Shown here in pieces: positions 61,209 to 64,000 of a stretch of DNA of 64,000 nt. Every line of letters begins with the position of its first letter. The first letter of the stretch is position 1. A program made the position numbers and the translations under genes. The notes beneath the pieces were generated by a model. That model saw only the letters and a list, made by a program, of their open reading frames with translations. It did not search any database and was not told the DNA's origin. Origin of the DNA: Geomicrobium sediminis (GTDB lineage: Bacteria > Bacillota > Bacilli > Bacillales > Marinococcaceae); assembly GCF_016908595.1 (NCBI RefSeq), contig NZ_JAFBEC010000001.1, forward strand, positions 372,001 to 436,000. Reading direction: 5' to 3'.

Positions 61209-62888
61209 TTACTGCTTAAACCATGCCTTCACTTCTTGCATGACGTCTTCTACAACCCCGTCTTCAAACGGACTGTTAAGACCTGCCGACTCAACGAGGT
61301 TCACAAATGATTGAGAACCGCCTAATTTACAGAGAGCAAGGTAATCATTCCAGGCAGCTTCACGATCTTCATTTGCCTTCTTCCAAAACTGCAAAGCACA
61401 AATTTGAGCTAAACCGTAATCAATATAATAAAAAGGAATCACAAAAATGTGTAACTGTCGTTGCCAGAGACTACCGCCTTCTAAGTAGTCGTTATCTCCA
61501 TAATTAATGTGCGGCATATAGGTACGCTCTAAATCACGCCAAATGGCTTTTCGTTCCGCTGATGTTAATTCAGGTTGTTCATACACTCGATGTTGAAACT
61601 CATCTACAGCCACCATGTACGGAAGGGCAAAAACCTTGCCCGCAAGGTGGTCGTAGAAGTACTTATCTACATCTTCCTTGAAGAAGTTCTCCATCCAAGG
61701 ATATGCAAAGAATTCCATGCTAAAGGAGTGAATTTCTGCAGCTTCCATCGTTGGGAACTGGTATTCTTCAACACCTAATTCACGGCTTTCATACGTTTGG
61801 AACGCATGACCAATTTCGTGAGTCAACACGTCAATGTCCCCACTCGTTCCATTGAAATTCGCAAACACGAAAGGAACCTTTTCATTTGCGATGAACGTAC
61901 AGTACCCTCCACTCTGTTTACCTTTTCGAGAGAGCACATCCATTAAGTCACGATCCAGCAACTGTCGATAAAAGAACTTCGTCTCTTCAGAAAGCTCAAC
62001 ATACATCGTTTTTCCTTGTTCCAAAATAAACTGTGCGTCACCTTTTGGCTTCGCATTGCCATCAGGATGCTTAAATTGATCATCATAATACATGAGCGTG
62101 TCTACACCGATGCGTTGACGTTGCTTTTCTTTCAATTCTGATGCAAATGGAACGATATGCTCTTTCACTTGTGCTCGGAACTTCTCCACATCTTTTGGAT
62201 CAAAATCCGTACGCGACATCCGTGCATACGCCAATTCAATGAAATTCTCAAAGCCAAGTTTCTTAGCTGCGGCTGTTCGTACTTGAATAAGTTCATCGTA
62301 AATGCGGTCAAGTTCAGCTTCGTTATCTGCCATAAACGTCGTACGAGCAACTGCTGCAGCTTCTCGTACCGAGCGATCTGTATCTTGTTCAAATGGTGCC
62401 AGTTGGGCAAGTGTATATTCTTCCCCTTGGAATTCAATCTTGGCAGAAGCGATGAGCTGGGAATACTCGGATGATAACTTATTTTCTTTTTGAAGGTCTG
62501 GTACGATCTCTGGAGCGAATGTTTTCAACTGAAGATCTTTTAATGCAAACAATTGGGAACCCCATCGCTCCTCTAATTGCTCCCGGTACGTTGCCGAAAC
62601 GAGCGCCTTCGAAAATGATTGAAATGCTTCTTGTAGTTCCGGTAAAACTTGATCCATCTTTTCTTGTTCCTGCTTATAAAATTCGTCCGTTGTATCGACT
62701 GAATGACGGATCGACACGAGTGTTTCTTGGGTCGTGACCTCTTTTTTTATTTCGTTCATGTCGTGCAATAGACGATTTTGCTCGTCAAAAGAGTCCGCTT
62801 TTTGGAACTGTGCCGTAATTGCATAGGTTTTATTCTGAATTTCTTCAACATTAATTCCATCGTATTCCATCTCATGGAATTTCTTCAT
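61209..62888 (-). CDS. M3-family oligoendopeptidase
   Basis: The 559-residue zinc peptidase of the PepF/thimet type has helical N- and C-terminal halves around the HExxH site in DVLTHEIGHAFQTYESRE (near residue 345), with the distant Glu in QFPTMEAAEIHSFSMEFFAY (near 370). It lacks a signal peptide and degrades short peptides in the cytosol. The ATG follows AGAGGTGAT. It lies 20 bases after the symporter gene on the same strand, so it may be co-transcribed with it, an imported-peptide or solute-related link that is inference. Confidence 0.93.
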   Translation of the reverse strand: MKKFHEMEYDGINVEEIQNKTYAITAQFQKADSFDEQNRLLHDMNEIKKEVTTQETLVSIRHSVDTTDEFYKQEQEKMDQVLPELQEAFQSFSKALVSATYREQLEERWGSQLFALKDLQLKTFAPEIVPDLQKENKLSSEYSQLIASAKIEFQGEEYTLAQLAPFEQDTDRSVREAAAVARTTFMADNEAELDRIYDELIQVRTAAAKKLGFENFIELAYARMSRTDFDPKDVEKFRAQVKEHIVPFASELKEKQRQRIGVDTLMYYDDQFKHPDGNAKPKGDAQFILEQGKTMYVELSEETKFFYRQLLDRDLMDVLSRKGKQSGGYCTFIANEKVPFVFANFNGTSGDIDVLTHEIGHAFQTYESRELGVEEYQFPTMEAAEIHSFSMEFFAYPWMENFFKEDVDKYFYDHLAGKVFALPYMVAVDEFQHRVYEQPELTSAERKAIWRDLERTYMPHINYGDNDYLEGGSLWQRQLHIFVIPFYYIDYGLAQICALQFWKKANEDREAAWNDYLALCKLGGSQSFVNLVESAGLNSPFEDGVVEDVMQEVKAWFKQ

Positions 62889-62908
62889 TTTAAATCACCT
62901 CTAAACGA

Positions 62909-64000
62909 TCATTCTACAGAAATCGAGGAATTCCTGCTTGAAGACGACGCTGAACTCTCCCGCACATTCATTCGATCATAGACTGAAAGCATTTTGTGAT
63001 TTGGCTTTGTAAGACGACTAACAATCAATATGATGAGGAACGCGGTGATTACAGTTGGGATCATCGGATCAATGCTCGCAGGCCATATGCCAATGTTTTG
63101 TAGGATTGAGGCACCAATCGCTATAAAAGCTCCCGAAATGATGCCTGCCCATGCCGCTTCTTTTGTCATATTACGATAAAACATGCTAAGTAAAATAACG
63201 AGTCCACCCGCACTTCCTGCAATCAAATACGCAAGGTTCATCATTTCCATAATGTACGCCGGTCTTGCTATTCCAATTGGTACCGAGAGTGCTGCTAAAA
63301 CTAAGACGAGTAGCTTCGTAACGACGAGCATTCGTTCTTCGGAAACGTTGCGGTGGATGATCTTTTGGTAAATATCTCGTCCAATACTTGATGCACCTGC
63401 GAGTAACCACGATGTCGCCGATGTCATGACTGCCATAAACATCCCCGCCATCGCCATCCCAATGACAATTGGAGGTGCATATTCCATCGTATAAGCAATC
63501 CAGAGCAACTCTGGATCTTCAATACTTGGAAACAAAGAACGAGCATAAATTGCTGAAATAAAGAATAGCGTTAACGCCGGTAAGTAGATGACAGCAATTG
63601 CAATTCCGGCTTTAATAATTTCACGCTCGTTTACTGCTGAATAGAAACGAGTTAAGTATCCAGGATTTCCAAGATAACCGAACAACCAAATAAAAAACCA
63701 AGAAAACGCCATTAGTGCTGTCAATTCGCCTGTAGACGTAAAATAATTCGGAGATTCCAATTGAATGGACGTCGTAACAGCTCCCCAACCATCAGAAGCT
63801 TGAATTAAGTACGGCATCGTGATGACGAGAGATCCGATAATAATAAACGTACCGATAAAATCCGTTTTCAAAATAATGACCATACCACCAAACACTGTAA
63901 AGATGACGACAAACGCTGCAGTAATAAACGTACTCTGGGTGTAACTCATTCCGAACATTTGCGAAAATAACAATCCACCTTGCACATAAAGTGAGCCGAG
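62909..64000 (-). CDS. sodium:solute symporter, SSS family (5' end cut by right edge)
   Basis: The frame is open through the right edge (…LGSLYVQGGLLFSQMFGMSY), so only the C-terminal ~363 residues are present and the GTG at 63985 is internal. About nine membrane segments are visible, with ITAAFVVIFTVFGGMVIILK, LFGYLGNPGYLTRFYSAVNERE and the sodium-site helix VMTSATSWLLAGASSIGRDIYQK typical of the family. The C-terminus is Ser-rich (RESSASSSSRNSSISVE). It is a second SSS carrier, unlike the one at 23.4 kb. Substrate unknown. Confidence 0.9.
   Translation of the reverse strand, partial: LGSLYVQGGLLFSQMFGMSYTQSTFITAAFVVIFTVFGGMVIILKTDFIGTFIIIGSLVITMPYLIQASDGWGAVTTSIQLESPNYFTSTGELTALMAFSWFFIWLFGYLGNPGYLTRFYSAVNEREIIKAGIAIAVIYLPALTLFFISAIYARSLFPSIEDPELLWIAYTMEYAPPIVIGMAMAGMFMAVMTSATSWLLAGASSIGRDIYQKIIHRNVSEERMLVVTKLLVLVLAALSVPIGIARPAYIMEMMNLAYLIAGSAGGLVILLSMFYRNMTKEAAWAGIISGAFIAIGASILQNIGIWPASIDPMIPTVITAFLIILIVSRLTKPNHKMLSVYDRMNVRESSASSSSRNSSISVE

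Overview
The window is chromosomal DNA from a low-GC, endospore-forming-type Firmicute, most likely an alkaliphilic or halotolerant member of the Bacillaceae. The evidence is strong AAGGAGG-type ribosome binding sites, frequent GTG/TTG starts, a T-box leader, a yybP-ykoY leader, TagO, LytB-like SpoIID, HemAT, KipI/KipA (PxpB/PxpC), YqxD and a bacillopeptidase F-like protease with a very acidic exported chain. The genus cannot be fixed from the sequence alone. I see no rRNA, tRNA, CRISPR array, insertion sequence or prophage gene, and coding is dense and ordinary in composition throughout.

Layout. (1) About 1-11.1 kb is a cell-envelope polymer region: a tightly overlapping operon of a GT4 glycosyltransferase (cut by the left edge), a split ALG14/ALG13-type transferase (PssD/PssE), a MurJ-type flippase and UDP-glucose dehydrogenase, then an SLH lipoprotein. 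A LytB-like SpoIID protein with a small exported partner, TagO, a VTC plus DUF4956 pair and GalU follow. These point to synthesis, export and anchoring of a glucuronic-acid-containing wall polymer. (2) About 11.2-23.2 kb holds ssbB, an AraC-type regulator with an altered receiver, a LytTR/DUF3021 pair, an esterase, an aminotransferase divergent from a PucR regulator, the HemAT oxygen sensor, an M42 peptidase, a methyltransferase and small membrane proteins. (3) About 23.4-28.1 kb is a divergent catabolic unit (CoA-transferase, DUF3311 protein and Na+/solute symporter against GntR regulator and HMG-CoA lyase) with two TTGTATACAA palindromes between the arms.

(4) A T-box leader controls argS (28.1-30.0 kb). 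(5) About 30.1-34.6 kb is the 5-oxoproline (pxp/kip) operon. (6) About 34.7-42.7 kb has DinB, an acidic lipoprotein, an SRPBCC protein, a glycosyltransferase-like protein, an AEC transporter, and a hydantoinase/oxoprolinase operon (hyuA-hyuB-SDR). (7) A manganese-type yybP-ykoY leader precedes terC (42.8-43.8 kb). (8) About 44.0-47.6 kb is a GntR gene convergent with an SDR, quinone oxidoreductase and FMN 2-hydroxyacid oxidase operon. (9) About 47.7-51.4 kb carries an M20 peptidase, YqxD, a C26 hydrolase and a divergent DprA homologue with a DNA-binding head. (10) About 51.6-64 kb is dominated by secreted proteins: a (Gly-His)18 protein, a beta-sandwich secreted protein, RNHCP and SEC-C zinc proteins, a 1794-residue subtilase, an M3 oligopeptidase and an edge-truncated Na+/solute symporter.

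Overall the window reads as an envelope-building block followed by amino-acid and organic-acid scavenging modules, each with its own local regulator. I found no clear self-contained novel defence or mobile system. The most promising less-described items are the VTC/DUF4956 pair with a palindrome around its promoter, the HTH-DprA homologue, the Gly-His repeat protein, the SEC-C/HTH protein, the putative 3-hydroxy-3-methylglutarate catabolic unit and the LytTR operator-like direct repeat.
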